This document shows, piece by piece, positions 38,723 to 47,245 of a stretch of 64,000 nucleotides of DNA. Source of the stretch: Helicobacter sp. (GTDB taxonomy: Bacteria; Campylobacterota; Campylobacteria; Campylobacterales; Helicobacteraceae). A program made the position numbers and the translations under genes. The stretch is taken from contig NZ_JAFVUX010000031.1 in assembly GCF_017502485.1 (NCBI RefSeq), forward strand, positions 1-64,000. Reading direction: 5' to 3'. The notes under the pieces were generated by a model. It worked only from the letters and a program-made list of their open reading frames with translations. It was not told where the DNA came from and did no database searches. Each line of letters begins with the position of its first letter. The stretch's first letter is position 1.

Positions 38723-39558
38723 GACGACTTCTCCATTATGAATTAAAGGAGCATTACTTGCCACTTGTAGTGCTTGGTGCTGTATTTGCCCTATGTGTGT
38801 TTGGGTGTGTTGGGTTTAGTGAACTTGATATTGCTGCAGTTACCAGTCCTACTTTGCACAATCTCCTTGATGTGGCATTTGGGCTTTGCGTCATCGGGGC
38901 TTTTAGCGCGGTGTTTTTGCTTGTGGTTGCTCATATATTTCTTATAATTTCTACCTTCGGGAAGAGTCTCTTTGGAGACTATGGCTATTTGCTTTTTTGC
39001 CTGCCACTGGGGATTGATACAATCCTTTTAGCAAAGGTGCTTAGTTGCTTTATCTTAATTGGTGCTTCGGTATGTTTTTATGGCTTTATTGGTGTGCAAG
39101 CTTTGATTCTAGTCGCCGATTTCGATATTTTAACCATACTTGGACAAATCGGCATGCTTGTGCGAGAAATCTTTGCAACTTTCGGTGAGCGCAGTATATT
39201 TATCGTTCTTCTTAGTACTACTTATATCCTAGGTGAGATACTCACTTGGCTTATGTATATTCTGCTTACGCTAACTTTGCTTAATGTGTGGCACATTACA
39301 AGCTATCGCTTAGTGCTAGGGCTACTGCTGTTTTTGGGGATTTGCTTGTGCGGGAGTGTTATTAGCACGCTTCTTGGGTTACTTTTTGGCATATTTTTTC
39401 CTATCAATATCAACTCTCTTGCCATAATCACGCAAAGCAAAGTCGGTATAGATAGCTGGCTACTTTATGTGCAAAAACTTATTACATACTTACTACTAAG
39501 TGGTGTGAGCTATCTGCTAGCAAGGCATTGCATTATCAAAAAGATGGAACTAGAGTAA
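38719..39558 (+). CDS. ABC-2 type membrane permease
   Basis: 279 residues with six hydrophobic segments and no obvious catalytic motif. Coupled by an ATGA overlap to the ATPase gene before it, so it is the membrane half of a one-plus-one exporter. No substrate is predictable. It is the last gene of the plus-strand run; the convergent tRNA-Met gene follows. Confidence 0.8.
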   Translation: MRRLLHYELKEHYLPLVVLGAVFALCVFGCVGFSELDIAAVTSPTLHNLLDVAFGLCVIGAFSAVFLLVVAHIFLIISTFGKSLFGDYGYLLFCLPLGIDTILLAKVLSCFILIGASVCFYGFIGVQALILVADFDILTILGQIGMLVREIFATFGERSIFIVLLSTTYILGEILTWLMYILLTLTLLNVWHITSYRLVLGLLLFLGICLCGSVISTLLGLLFGIFFPININSLAIITQSKVGIDSWLLYVQKLITYLLLSGVSYLLARHCIIKKMELE

Positions 39559-39613
39559 GTAAACCTAAATCAAGCTTAGAAAATAGAGGGAGTAAAAACC
39601 GGGTCTAGTACAG

Positions 39614-39691
39614 TGGTGTCAAGGGGGGGACTTGAACCCCCGACCTCCGGCTTATGAGACCAGCGCTCTAAACCAGCTGAGCTACCCTGAC
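39614..39691 (-). tRNA. tRNA-Met (anticodon CAT), elongator
   Basis: Read on the minus strand from 39691: 7-bp acceptor stem GTCAGGG / CCTTGAC, D-arm, anticodon loop CTCATAA, a 5-base variable loop, and T-arm GGGGG-TTCAAGT-CCCCC, then discriminator A and an encoded CCA (39616-39614). The first pair is G-C and the anticodon stem lacks three G-C pairs, so it is the elongator and not the initiator tRNA. Confidence 0.95.
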
Positions 39692-40331
39692 ACAAAAGCG
39701 CGATTATACGCCAAAAGCCCTAAAAAGTCAAGCGCGTACGATGGCTCACTCATGCAAACCCAACCCACAATTCACCTGCCAAAGTGTGTAAGATTACTAA
39801 GTGATTGGGATACAACATATACTTTTAGATCTATGAAGGAGATTTTAGGGAATTGGGGGTGGTGGCTTTGTGGCACATAAAGCGCACAAAAGCTAGTAGG
39901 CTACAATAGCCAAACTGCTAAAACCTTAAACACTTTAGCACAATCTAGCACGGCTTTCAAATAACACGATTAAAACAATCGGTACAAATTATAATCGCAA
40001 AAGCACGCCATTTTTACATAATTTAACCCTATTTTTAAACTATTTGCTTCTCGCCCATTTTGTCAAATCAATCGACTGCCTCTTCACACCTTACTTTAAT
40101 GTGTGTGGTGCGAGTAAAAGCGTGAAGTGGGCTATTTGGGATTTATAGCATTGTGATGTATGAATATCGCTATGGGGTGTTTAGGGATTGCAAAATCTTA
40201 AAGCTCTAACACAGAATCTTTGGCGAGGATTCTTAATGTATTTTTACATTTTATGTTTTTATAGAATCTAAAAGCCTAGATTCTATGTCTTTAGGCAAAA
40301 AGCCTTTTTATAGTTTTGCATAAAAAATAAA
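39692..40331. other. 640-base stretch without a protein gene, RNA-like signals
   Basis: No convincing coding frame on either strand. On the plus strand there is a TATAAT at 39990-39995, a long imperfect hairpin at 40082-40127 (arms beginning CTTCAC / GTGAAG), a 9-bp perfect hairpin at 40261-40286 (ATAGAATCT / AGATTCTAT), and a terminator-like GC stem with a T-run at 40292-40310. Together these could bound a small RNA of about 300 bases. The evidence is only the order and strand of the signals. Confidence 0.35.
40292..40310 (+). terminator. Terminator-like hairpin
   Basis: TAGGC, an AAAAA loop, then GCCT followed by TTTTTA. The stem is only 4-5 bp but the T-run is good. It follows directly after the 9-bp hairpin at 40261-40286. 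Orientation fits a plus-strand transcript from the TATAAT at 39990 rather than the regulator gene on the minus strand. Confidence 0.4.
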
Positions 40332-40904
40332 CTAAAGCAGACTAATCTTGCCCTTGTGCGTGGTAAGTATGCCCTGTGTCTTTAGGGCTTTTAGGGTGCG
40401 TGATAGGGATTCTGGTGCGATATTTAGGGCTTGTGCAATATGGCGCTGGGTGAGTGTGTGAAGACTTGCTTTATTGTGTGAGAGATAACTTAGAACTTTT
40501 TCTTGCAGATTTTGGCTTTGCAGGGCAATGTGAGATTCTAGAATCTGAATTTTTTTGCATAATGAAGTGATGAAAAGTAGGCAAATCTCGCTATTTCCCA
40601 AACAATGCGTGTGGAAACTCTCATAACTTATAGTGATAATCTCACATATTGAGGCACATTCCGCACTTGCAGGATAAGGACTTTGCATAAAAAAGGGCAT
40701 TTCAGCGATAAACTGCGGAGATGAAAGCGTATGCAGCGTGTGCTGCTCTTGTGAGATATGCTCTTTTGTTTTATAAAGCCGCACTTTGCCGCTAAGAAGC
40801 AAGTATAAATGCGTAGGCTTTAGCCCTTGTAGGAATAAAATCTCGCCATTTTGGTATGTGCATTTATTGCCAATTTGTACCATAATATCAAAAAGCTCTT
40901 GCAT
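40332..40904 (-). CDS. Crp/Fnr-family regulator (NssR-like)
   Basis: 190 residues. An N-terminal cyclic-nucleotide-type beta roll (residues about 5-115, with LLLSGKVRLYK) and a C-terminal winged helix with ALNIAPESLSRTLKALKTQG as the recognition helix. The four cysteines of FNR iron-sulfur proteins are not arranged as in FNR. Divergent from a cluster with a group III truncated haemoglobin, which is the arrangement in which Campylobacter NssR activates its globin under nitrosative stress. Confidence 0.75.
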   Translation of the reverse strand: MQELFDIMVQIGNKCTYQNGEILFLQGLKPTHLYLLLSGKVRLYKTKEHISQEQHTLHTLSSPQFIAEMPFFMQSPYPASAECASICEIITISYESFHTHCLGNSEICLLFITSLCKKIQILESHIALQSQNLQEKVLSYLSHNKASLHTLTQRHIAQALNIAPESLSRTLKALKTQGILTTHKGKISLL

Positions 40905-40929
40905 AAATAATCCTTAAAAATAGAGAATC

Positions 40930-40943
40930 TTAACATATATCAA
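40930..40943. promoter_or_regulatory. Crp/Fnr-type box in the divergent region
   Basis: TTAAC-ATAT-ATCAA: two 5-base half sites with exactly 4 bases between, the spacing of Crp/Fnr boxes. The left half equals the NssR half site of Campylobacter (TTAAC) and the right half equals the FNR half site (ATCAA). It lies 26 bases from the regulator start and 67 bases before the membrane protein ATG, so it could control both. Confidence 0.45.
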
Positions 40944-41010
40944 TGTTTTCTTGTGTGATTTTGTCTAGCATTGCACTGAGATTCTATTTATCATCAATAA
41001 AAGGAATAAA

Positions 41011-41448
41011 ATGGAGACAATCTATCCATATATGCTTACGCTGCATTTGCTTTGTGCGATTATATTTTTAGGATTTATTTTCACTGATGTGGTGTTGCTT
41101 AGTCCGCTAAAAAAGGCACTTGGCGATGAACTAGCAGATAAAATCTTTAGCATTATCTCAAAGCGGGGCGTGAAAATAATGCCCCTTTGTCTGCTTTTGC
41201 TACTACTTAGTGGCGGAGTGATGATAAGCCACTATGTAGGCACAACACAAGGATTTTTTGACTCGCCCTTGCAGGTGCTATTGATGCTAAAAGTCGTGTT
41301 GGCATTGTGTATTGTATGTATGGTGATTGTGTCTTTATCGTGCAGGTTTTTGGGGCTAAAAAATCCATTGGCAAAGAGTATTCATAAGGTGGCTTTGGTG
41401 CTTGGGTTTTTCATTGTGGTGTTAGCAAAAATGGCATTTTATATGTGA
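41011..41448 (+). CDS. Four-helix integral membrane protein, possibly haem-binding
   Basis: 145 residues with four membrane helices. Histidines fall in or near helices 1 (LTLHLL), 2 (MISHYVG) and 4 (SIHKVAL), the pattern of CopD-like or cytochrome-b-like small membrane proteins that hold haem or metal. A GGA site precedes the ATG. First gene of the globin cluster, 25 bases before the globin. I do not recognise a named family with certainty. Confidence 0.7.
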   Translation: METIYPYMLTLHLLCAIIFLGFIFTDVVLLSPLKKALGDELADKIFSIISKRGVKIMPLCLLLLLLSGGVMISHYVGTTQGFFDSPLQVLLMLKVVLALCIVCMVIVSLSCRFLGLKNPLAKSIHKVALVLGFFIVVLAKMAFYM

Positions 41449-41473
41449 AGTTAATTTTTTAAAAGGAGCAAGT

Positions 41474-41878
41474 ATGCAAGAAAAATTTGATGTGATAAGT
41501 GAAGATTCTATTATTAGGCTTATGGATATTTTTTATAATAAGGTGCGTTTTGATAAGCGTGGGCTAGGCGATGTGTTTAATGCTAAAATTGGCACTGATG
41601 ATATGGCGTGGGAGAAGCATAAGGCAAAGATTACGACATTTTGGCAAGGTATGCTTTTAAATAGTGGGGATTATAGCGGACACCCTTTGAAAGCTCATCT
41701 TGACCTACCCCCTTTTCCTAGAGAGCTTTTTGCTGTGTGGCTTGAGCTTTTTAAGCAGAGCTTAGAATCTGTGTATGTAAAAGAAGAGCATATTGCGATG
41801 ATTATGGAAAGGGCAGAGATGATAGCTAAGCGATTTATGTTTATGCTCTATGAGAGTGGGTATATGGAGCGTGGATAG
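41474..41878 (+). CDS. Group III truncated haemoglobin (Ctb-like)
   Basis: 134 residues. Very close to Campylobacter Ctb: Tyr B10 at Y21 (IFYNKV), the E-helix histidine H49 (WEKHKAKI), the proximal histidine H75 (LKAHLDLPPFP) and Trp G8 at W89. In Campylobacter this globin lowers sensitivity to nitric oxide and is driven by the Crp/Fnr protein NssR. AAAAGGAG sits 5 bases before the ATG. The next gene starts within its last codons. Confidence 0.94.
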   Translation: MQEKFDVISEDSIIRLMDIFYNKVRFDKRGLGDVFNAKIGTDDMAWEKHKAKITTFWQGMLLNSGDYSGHPLKAHLDLPPFPRELFAVWLELFKQSLESVYVKEEHIAMIMERAEMIAKRFMFMLYESGYMERG

Positions 41879-42827
41879 GATTGTGTATAGAATCTTATCT
41901 TTTATCATATTATTTTATATAAGTATGTGGGCAAAGCCTAGTGGAGTGATTGAGCCATTAAATACAGAAGTGGCAGAGCTTTTTGAAATTAAGACTTTTT
42001 GCGTGAGTGGTAATGGAAAGAAAAAAGCTAAAGAGTTTATGTCAAATTCTTTGTGTGGGGAAGTGGAGCAACTAGATTCTATAAAAGAACTTCAACATCG
42101 GTGGTTTCAAATCCACATTGCTCTGCCGAAAATAAAAAGCGATACACAAAGCGTATTTTATACTCTTGATGGAAATGCATTTTTTCCTATGATTCTCAAT
42201 CTTGTAAGTGCTGATATTGATATGTATGATAAGCTTCCCCTTATTGTAGCTATTGGACACGATAGTCCTTTGGCATTTGATAGGGTGTTGCGAAGCTATG
42301 ATTTTTTGTCTTCTGTGCCACGAGATTCTATTCTTACGCAAAGGGTTGATGAAACTGGTGGGGCAGATCAGTTTTTGGACTTTATAACAAGTCAGGTTTT
42401 GCCTTTTATAGCAGAACAATATGAGACTCCTAAGAAACAATTACTTTTTGGTCATTCTTTTGGGGGTGTGTTTGTTTTGAATACATTATTTAATCAAAAA
42501 GGTGGTTTTACTCATTATGCGAGTGCTTCTCCTTCATTATGGATTGATAAAGGACAACTTGTTAGGAATAATGTGAGAAATTCCACAGAATACTTGAATG
42601 TAAAATTGTTTTTAACATACGGAAGCTTAGAGAGACATACTCAAAAAACTACACAAACCAATCAAGTGTTTCAAGCTCAAGATTTGGATATTGATGAGAT
42701 TGTGGAGATGTTAAGGATTCAAATTCCCAACGGGGTAAATTATCAAGAATTTGCTAATCAAACCCACGGTAGCTCAATTCCTTACGCATTAAAATGGAGT
42801 TTATACGAATTTATGAAACAAGATTAG
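41850..42827 (+). CDS. Exported Fes/IroE-type alpha/beta hydrolase
   Basis: 325 residues from the ATG at 41850, though later GTG starts at 41871 and 41880 are possible and would suit the signal peptide better (ILSFIILFYISMWA). The order FYTLDGNAFFP, GHSFGG with nucleophile serine, ASASPSLW, then a histidine in NQTHGSS matches the periplasmic siderophore esterase family (IroE, BesA). These hydrolyse enterobactin-like trilactones or other esters. It overlaps the globin by up to 29 bases. The substrate here is unknown. The frame is intact. Confidence 0.85.
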   Translation: MRVGIWSVDRIVYRILSFIILFYISMWAKPSGVIEPLNTEVAELFEIKTFCVSGNGKKKAKEFMSNSLCGEVEQLDSIKELQHRWFQIHIALPKIKSDTQSVFYTLDGNAFFPMILNLVSADIDMYDKLPLIVAIGHDSPLAFDRVLRSYDFLSSVPRDSILTQRVDETGGADQFLDFITSQVLPFIAEQYETPKKQLLFGHSFGGVFVLNTLFNQKGGFTHYASASPSLWIDKGQLVRNNVRNSTEYLNVKLFLTYGSLERHTQKTTQTNQVFQAQDLDIDEIVEMLRIQIPNGVNYQEFANQTHGSSIPYALKWSLYEFMKQD

Positions 42828-43727
42828 GACTTATTTACCCGCATAAGTGCCTTGTCTCGTGCCATATCATTTGGGTTTGTGCCTAGCTCACCTTGCGGAA
42901 TGGGCTTTTGCAATTTTTTAAAAAGTCCTTCCCAATATTGTGGCAAACTGCCATCGGGTGTGTAAAAATTCATAGGCTTTGCACTAAAATATACCACCCC
43001 TTTGTATCCAAAAACGCTTCATACACAAGCTCACTGCAATACATCGCACCATTATTTGCTGTGTAGCTAAAGTCATAAGGCTCTCCCAAGTGCTTTTCTG
43101 CGCGTTTGATGCTTGCTTGTATATCAACCTTTTTGGCGACTTTTGGAGTGAGACGCATAATATCAAAAAGCGGATTCTCTTTTAAGAATACTTCAAGCTT
43201 TTTGCGAATTACACCTTGCTTTGGCTCTGCTTCTAGCACAGAATCTAAGTGCAAATCAAAGATTCCTATATGCGTATAGCTTACCTTGTCTTTTTGTGTA
43301 GCTTGGCTAATGGCTTTATCAAACGCAGATTGCGAAGTTTTGACAAAGATTAAATCCCCGTGCTGTAAGCCTAGCTTTTTTTGCTAAGAGAGAAGTGGGC
43401 AGGGCTACTCTCACTCACATTAGAGTTTGCAAGGGCTTCTTGTGCGGCTTGTTTACCACTTTGCTTAATTATCTCTTTAGAGATTTTGCATACTCTAGCA
43501 AGCTTTGGTAGTCGACTTCTTGCACTACTTCGCGCGCTTGCTGCTTGGCTTGTGTGCTTAGAAATTCTGGCAAGCTTTGCCCTAGGCTAGAGTCTAGCTC
43601 TGCTTTATAGCTTGATTCAAACTCGCTCCTAAGCTTTGCTGTCTCTCTTGCTAGGGCTTTTTTGTGATAATGGATCGCCACGCGGACAATAACGCTTGCG
43701 ATGACGAGCTAGACTTGCTTGTGACAT
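42824..43727 (-). pseudogene. Decayed YiiX-family papain-like protein
   Basis: Reading from an ATG at 43727 (MSQASLA), the frame shifts near 43707 into a membrane helix (VIASVIVRVAIHYH), runs on through 43681-43469, shifts again near 43470 and near the T-run at 43375-43382, then gives the YiiX/NlpC-P60-like domain (LGLQHGDLIFV, YTHIGIF and the Cys of YCSELVYEAF), and shifts a last time near 42990 to finish at 42824 (stop inside the esterase stop region). So a membrane-anchored YiiX-like protein of about 290 residues is broken in at least four places. Confidence 0.65.
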
Positions 43728-43839
43728 TTATCGCTAAAAAGTTTTAGCTCCCTAGGCTTTATACTTGCCCACTTCTTATGATGCAAGTTTCACATATCCT
43801 TATCTCAGGCTAGTTGGCTAGAGTTATAGATTCTATTTG

Positions 43840-44250
43840 AAAATGCATATCACATAAATCTCAGGATAAAAGAGATTTTGACCTGCACGCGCTTATCAAT
43901 CCTGATGTCATCATCAGCTATAATCCCCAAGCCCACACGCAGAATCTCAAACAAAGCAGCAAAGTAGAAGACTTCATCAATCAATGTGTGAATGCGGATT
44001 TTGCGAAAAGGTTTGCCCTAGCAGAGATCTGACACTCACGCCTAGGCAGAGAAATGGCAGTGCGGAAGGAAATCGCAAGGTTAGAAGATTTACTTAATGG
44101 AGCAAATTCTAAGGGCGTTATAGAATCTAGTGTGGGGACACGAAATGAAGTAATCACTGATTTTAGCCAGAGAGACAACGCACAGATATGAGAAGAGTTA
44201 AAAAAGGTTATAAATACTTTGGTATCGAAACTTGCGCCGCCTGCTCTATG
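43840..44250 (+). pseudogene. Unidentified decayed gene
   Basis: A coding-like stretch runs in one frame from SHKSQDKRDFDLHALINPD (about 43853) to ALAEI, hits a TGA at 44028, then continues in the same frame (MAVRKEIARLEDLLNGANSK, then NEVITDFSQRDNAQ), hits a second TGA at 44188 and goes on to INTLVSKLAPP. Two in-frame stops and no start. I do not recognise the family. Upstream sequence in this frame also carries a stop. Confidence 0.4.
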
Positions 44251-44454
44251 TGCTCCATCTCCTGCCTCCTAGAAATTGATAGTAGCAAAATCGCCCAAAA
44301 CTCAACCCCAGTGCAAATGGCGCGTTTTCACGCTTCGTAGCAAGCATTTTAGCTCTAATATTTTGGGTAAAATACACTAAGTGTTTTTAATAAAAAGATG
44401 AGCTTCCTGCCTCATATCCAACGCTCACTGCCTAGGGCAAATACCTAGGCTAGA

Positions 44455-45099
44455 ATCTACAGATTCTAAAACAGAATTTCAAATGGCAGTCATATGCTTT
44501 AGAGCACTTGTTCAAGCGTGTCTTTGCTCCGCAATCAAGCTTAAAAGACAAAAGAGCTTTGCAAGAAGTATTTGAATCCTTATGTGAAAAGCTAGTGTAA
44601 GCGTGGTGTATCCTCAAAATCTTAACAATCTCTGCCGTAGCAAGGCACATAAAAACTATCCACAAAGTGTGGAAGCCAAATACAAAGAGGTGCATAAGGC
44701 ACTAGATTCTAGTGCGAGAAAGCTTTAAGGTAAGGGAAGGGTAGAACAAATCCACATCGTATGCGACCATAGTGTGTATAGCTACGAGCTAAAAAATACA
44801 CACAAGAGCTAGATTCTACTCTAACCATTTTAGATATGCCTAAATATACAGAATCCGTGCTTTTGCCGCGGCTACACATCACGCCTTTAGATGAAGATAT
44901 TGCACTTTATGCGATACGTTCTACTCGCAGAGACGAGCAAGATAAATCTCTAGAATTTATTGCCAAAACCTGCACGAGTGGCGAAGTCATTATGCATCCT
45001 AAAGCACAGTGCTGCGACTTTGCGGGAAATAAGGGCTTTACTTGTGGAGAGTTTAAACGACTCAGTGTTGAGAGAGTTAGGCAAGTTTTACGCAGATAA
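44455..45099 (+). pseudogene. Unidentified decayed gene
   Basis: Pieces in different frames: YALEHLFKRVFAPQSSLKDK (near 44490), VYPQNLNNLCRSKAHKNYP (near 44600), IHIVCDHSVYSYELK (near 44755), then an intact stretch of 87 codons from 44836 (MPKYTESVLLPRLHITPLDE) to 45099. The last piece is acidic, with three closely spaced cysteines. Frames change at least three times. No family recognised. Confidence 0.4.
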
Positions 45100-45104
45100 G
45101 TAAA

Positions 45105-45401
45105 ATGGGTTCAGCCTACGGACTAGAATCGCGGATTACTTCATCTCTCGGTGTTGATAGACCTTTAATCTTATCTGCTTTGCGAGATTTGCAAAACCAC
45201 GATTCTGGCTCGACAATCTTAGAATCTCAAACAGGGGAGGGAATAGACTCTAGCTTAGAATCGCCAAACAGTAAAAGGCGAAGCAATAAAAGACTTCAAC
45301 TAGGCTTTTATTGCTCTAGCACTTGTGAAATAAAGCTCAATGATAAGACAAATATCATTGAGCAAAATCCTATTTATCTTGTGGATAGGGCGAGCAAGTG
45401 A
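45105..45401 (+). CDS. Short unidentified ORF
   Basis: 98 residues from the ATG at 45105. Ser- and Asn-rich with two cysteines (YCSSTC). It lies 5 bases after the previous remnant and may be the C-terminal part of the same decayed locus rather than a gene. No good ribosome binding site. Confidence 0.3.
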   Translation: MGSAYGLESRITSSLGVDRPLILSALRDLQNHDSGSTILESQTGEGIDSSLESPNSKRRSNKRLQLGFYCSSTCEIKLNDKTNIIEQNPIYLVDRASK

Positions 45402-45419
45402 TGGTGCCTTTGGCATAAC

Positions 45420-46490
45420 TTATACGACCTTAAACTCTTCTGGATGATCAAGTGCATAGAGGAAACGCTCTTTATTTATGCGCTTATCCCAAATACTCAC
45501 CATCACACAAGCAATCACATTGCCACATAGATTCCCAACTGCACGCATCTCGCTCAAAAATTTATCAATCCCAAGTATCGCTGCCACACTCACTGCTGGG
45601 ATAATCTGGCTACCATCCGCTGTCGTCAGTGCTACAAGTGTACCTGCTAGAACAACAAAGCCACTGCCTGTAACCCCAACTGCACCCTTTGATGAAATCA
45701 TCAAAATAAGAATAAGCGTCAATGTCTGCACAAAACTAATGTGAATGTCAAATGCTTGGGATAAGAATATCACCGCTAGACTTAGATAAATATTTGTCGC
45801 ATCAAGGTTGAAACTATACCCCGTTGGCATAATCAACCCTACGCTTGCCTTTTGCACGCCGGCATGCTCAAGCTTGCGCATAAGTGGAGCTAGAGCCGTC
45901 TCACTGCTTGAAGTCGCAAGACCACGAGTACCTCTGCATAGATAAAGCGAAGATATTAATTCCGCCAATTTTGCAAATTACCCCAAGTACTACAAAAATA
46001 AACACTAAAATCGCTAGTGCCATTGTCAGCAGTAGCATAATCATTCCACCAATAGAACTAAACCCAAAATGTGCGATGAGATATGCCATTGCCCCAAAAG
46101 TTGCAAGTGGACTATACCAAATCAAAATTGTCAGCACTTTAAAGAAAGTTCTTGCATACTCTCAAAATATCTCAAGCATTTTTCCTTAAAGCTAGGTGCT
46201 ACAAAAGAGAGTAAAATCGCAACTACAAGTGCCATTACTAATACCTGCAATGTCTTGCCCTCAACAAATGGTGTGATAGGATCGTGCGGAATTGCACTTA
46301 ATAGAATATGGTAGATTTCTTCGCCTACACTTTGAGCTTGCTGTGAAGCACCTTGTGCAATATAGCTCTCCACACTTTGAGCATCAAGGCTTACTGCATC
46401 AAGATGCATTCCGTGCCCGGGCTTTAATAACTCGCCAAAGACCACACCAATCACAAGTCCAAGCAATACCCAAAAACAAGACTTTTTAAA
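45420..46490 (-). pseudogene. Frameshifted dicarboxylate/amino acid:cation symporter (DAACS)
   Basis: Three overlapping frames together give most of a GltP/DctA-type sodium or proton symporter: LGLVIGVVFGELL to SMQELSLKC (46466-46131), KVLTILIWYSPLATFGAMAYL onward (about 46140-45910), then SSSETALAPLMRKLEHAGV and MPTGYSFNLDATNIYL with the substrate motif (45955-45420). Breaks lie near 46140 and near 45940. The start is also doubtful, with no ATG before the first helix, only a TTG at 46466. The third segment is very well preserved, so the breaks are recent. Confidence 0.8.
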
Positions 46491-46599
46491 AACCTATGAT
46501 AGATAGGAGAATGACTGCATCTTTTAATCTCAAAGTCCTATATTACAAACAGATCGCTATCATGTCTTAGAAAAAATGGGGAAACAGGTAGAGAAAAGT

Positions 46600-46623
46600 A
46601 AAGGCAGGTAGAAGCCTGCCTTT
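46600..46623 (-). terminator. Rho-independent terminator of fldA
   Basis: On the minus strand, 12 bases past the fldA stop, arms AAAGGCAGG and CCTGCCTTT (9 bp) around a 6-base loop, followed by ACTTTTC. A strong stem with T-rich tail. Confidence 0.8.
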
Positions 46624-46634
46624 AAGTTTAAACA

Positions 46635-47132
46635 TTAAGCAAGTTTGCCTTTAATATCAGCAACCCACGCTTTGATCCTATCTGCTGTTTTATCATCTTG
46701 ATTGTCTTCATCAAGTACCAAGCCCACAAACTTACCATCAACAATAGATTGAGAATCAGAAAACTCATATCCATCAGTTGAAGTCTGCCCTACGATTGTC
46801 GCGCTATCTTTTACTTTATTGTAAATATGAGAGATTCCATCACAGAATGTATCTGAATAAGTGTCTTGATCACCAAGTCCCACAAGTCCCACAACTTTCC
46901 CAGCGAAATCTCCATCACTTAGAGAATCTAAAAAATCCTCCCAATCAGTTTGTAAATCACCGCTACCATAAGTGGGTGTAACCAGAATAAGATTCTTAAA
47001 AGAAGTAAGTTGATCTTTACTGGCACTTGCTACATCAATAAGATCTGCGTTTCCAAGCTCTGCTGCAATTCGCTCTGCCACATTTTTTGAATTACCACCA
47101 TCGCTACCAAAAAAAATTCCAACTTTTTCCAT
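46635..47132 (-). CDS. fldA: Flavodoxin FldA
   Basis: 165 residues, long-chain flavodoxin. The FMN phosphate loop is [16 protein letters not shown] (residues 5-20; the usual T after the first G is S). Electron carrier; in Helicobacter it takes electrons from pyruvate oxidoreductase and is essential. Own terminator after the stop. The segment [16 protein letters not shown] is the isoalloxazine-side loop. Confidence 0.95.
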   Translation of the reverse strand: MEKVGIFFGSDGGNSKNVAERIAAELGNADLIDVASASKDQLTSFKNLILVTPTYGSGDLQTDWEDFLDSLSDGDFAGKVVGLVGLGDQDTYSDTFCDGISHIYNKVKDSATIVGQTSTDGYEFSDSQSIVDGKFVGLVLDEDNQDDKTADRIKAWVADIKGKLA

Positions 47133-47245
47133 TTATGTGTCCTTTCCTAAAAAATTGAAAGCTAAATATGCCAAATTTGTTTAAACAGCGCAATAAAAGC
47201 TATTGCGTAAAAGTAGAACTTAGTTCAAGCTCAAAACTATGAGAC

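Noticed and set aside
39632-39880. 82-codon frame overlapping the tRNA-Met gene
   Set aside because: Its first third is the tRNA gene read on the other strand, and the rest has no start signal.
47189-47207. Perfect 7-bp inverted repeat between pgeF and fldA
   Set aside because: No T-run on either side, so not called a terminator; an operator role would be a guess.
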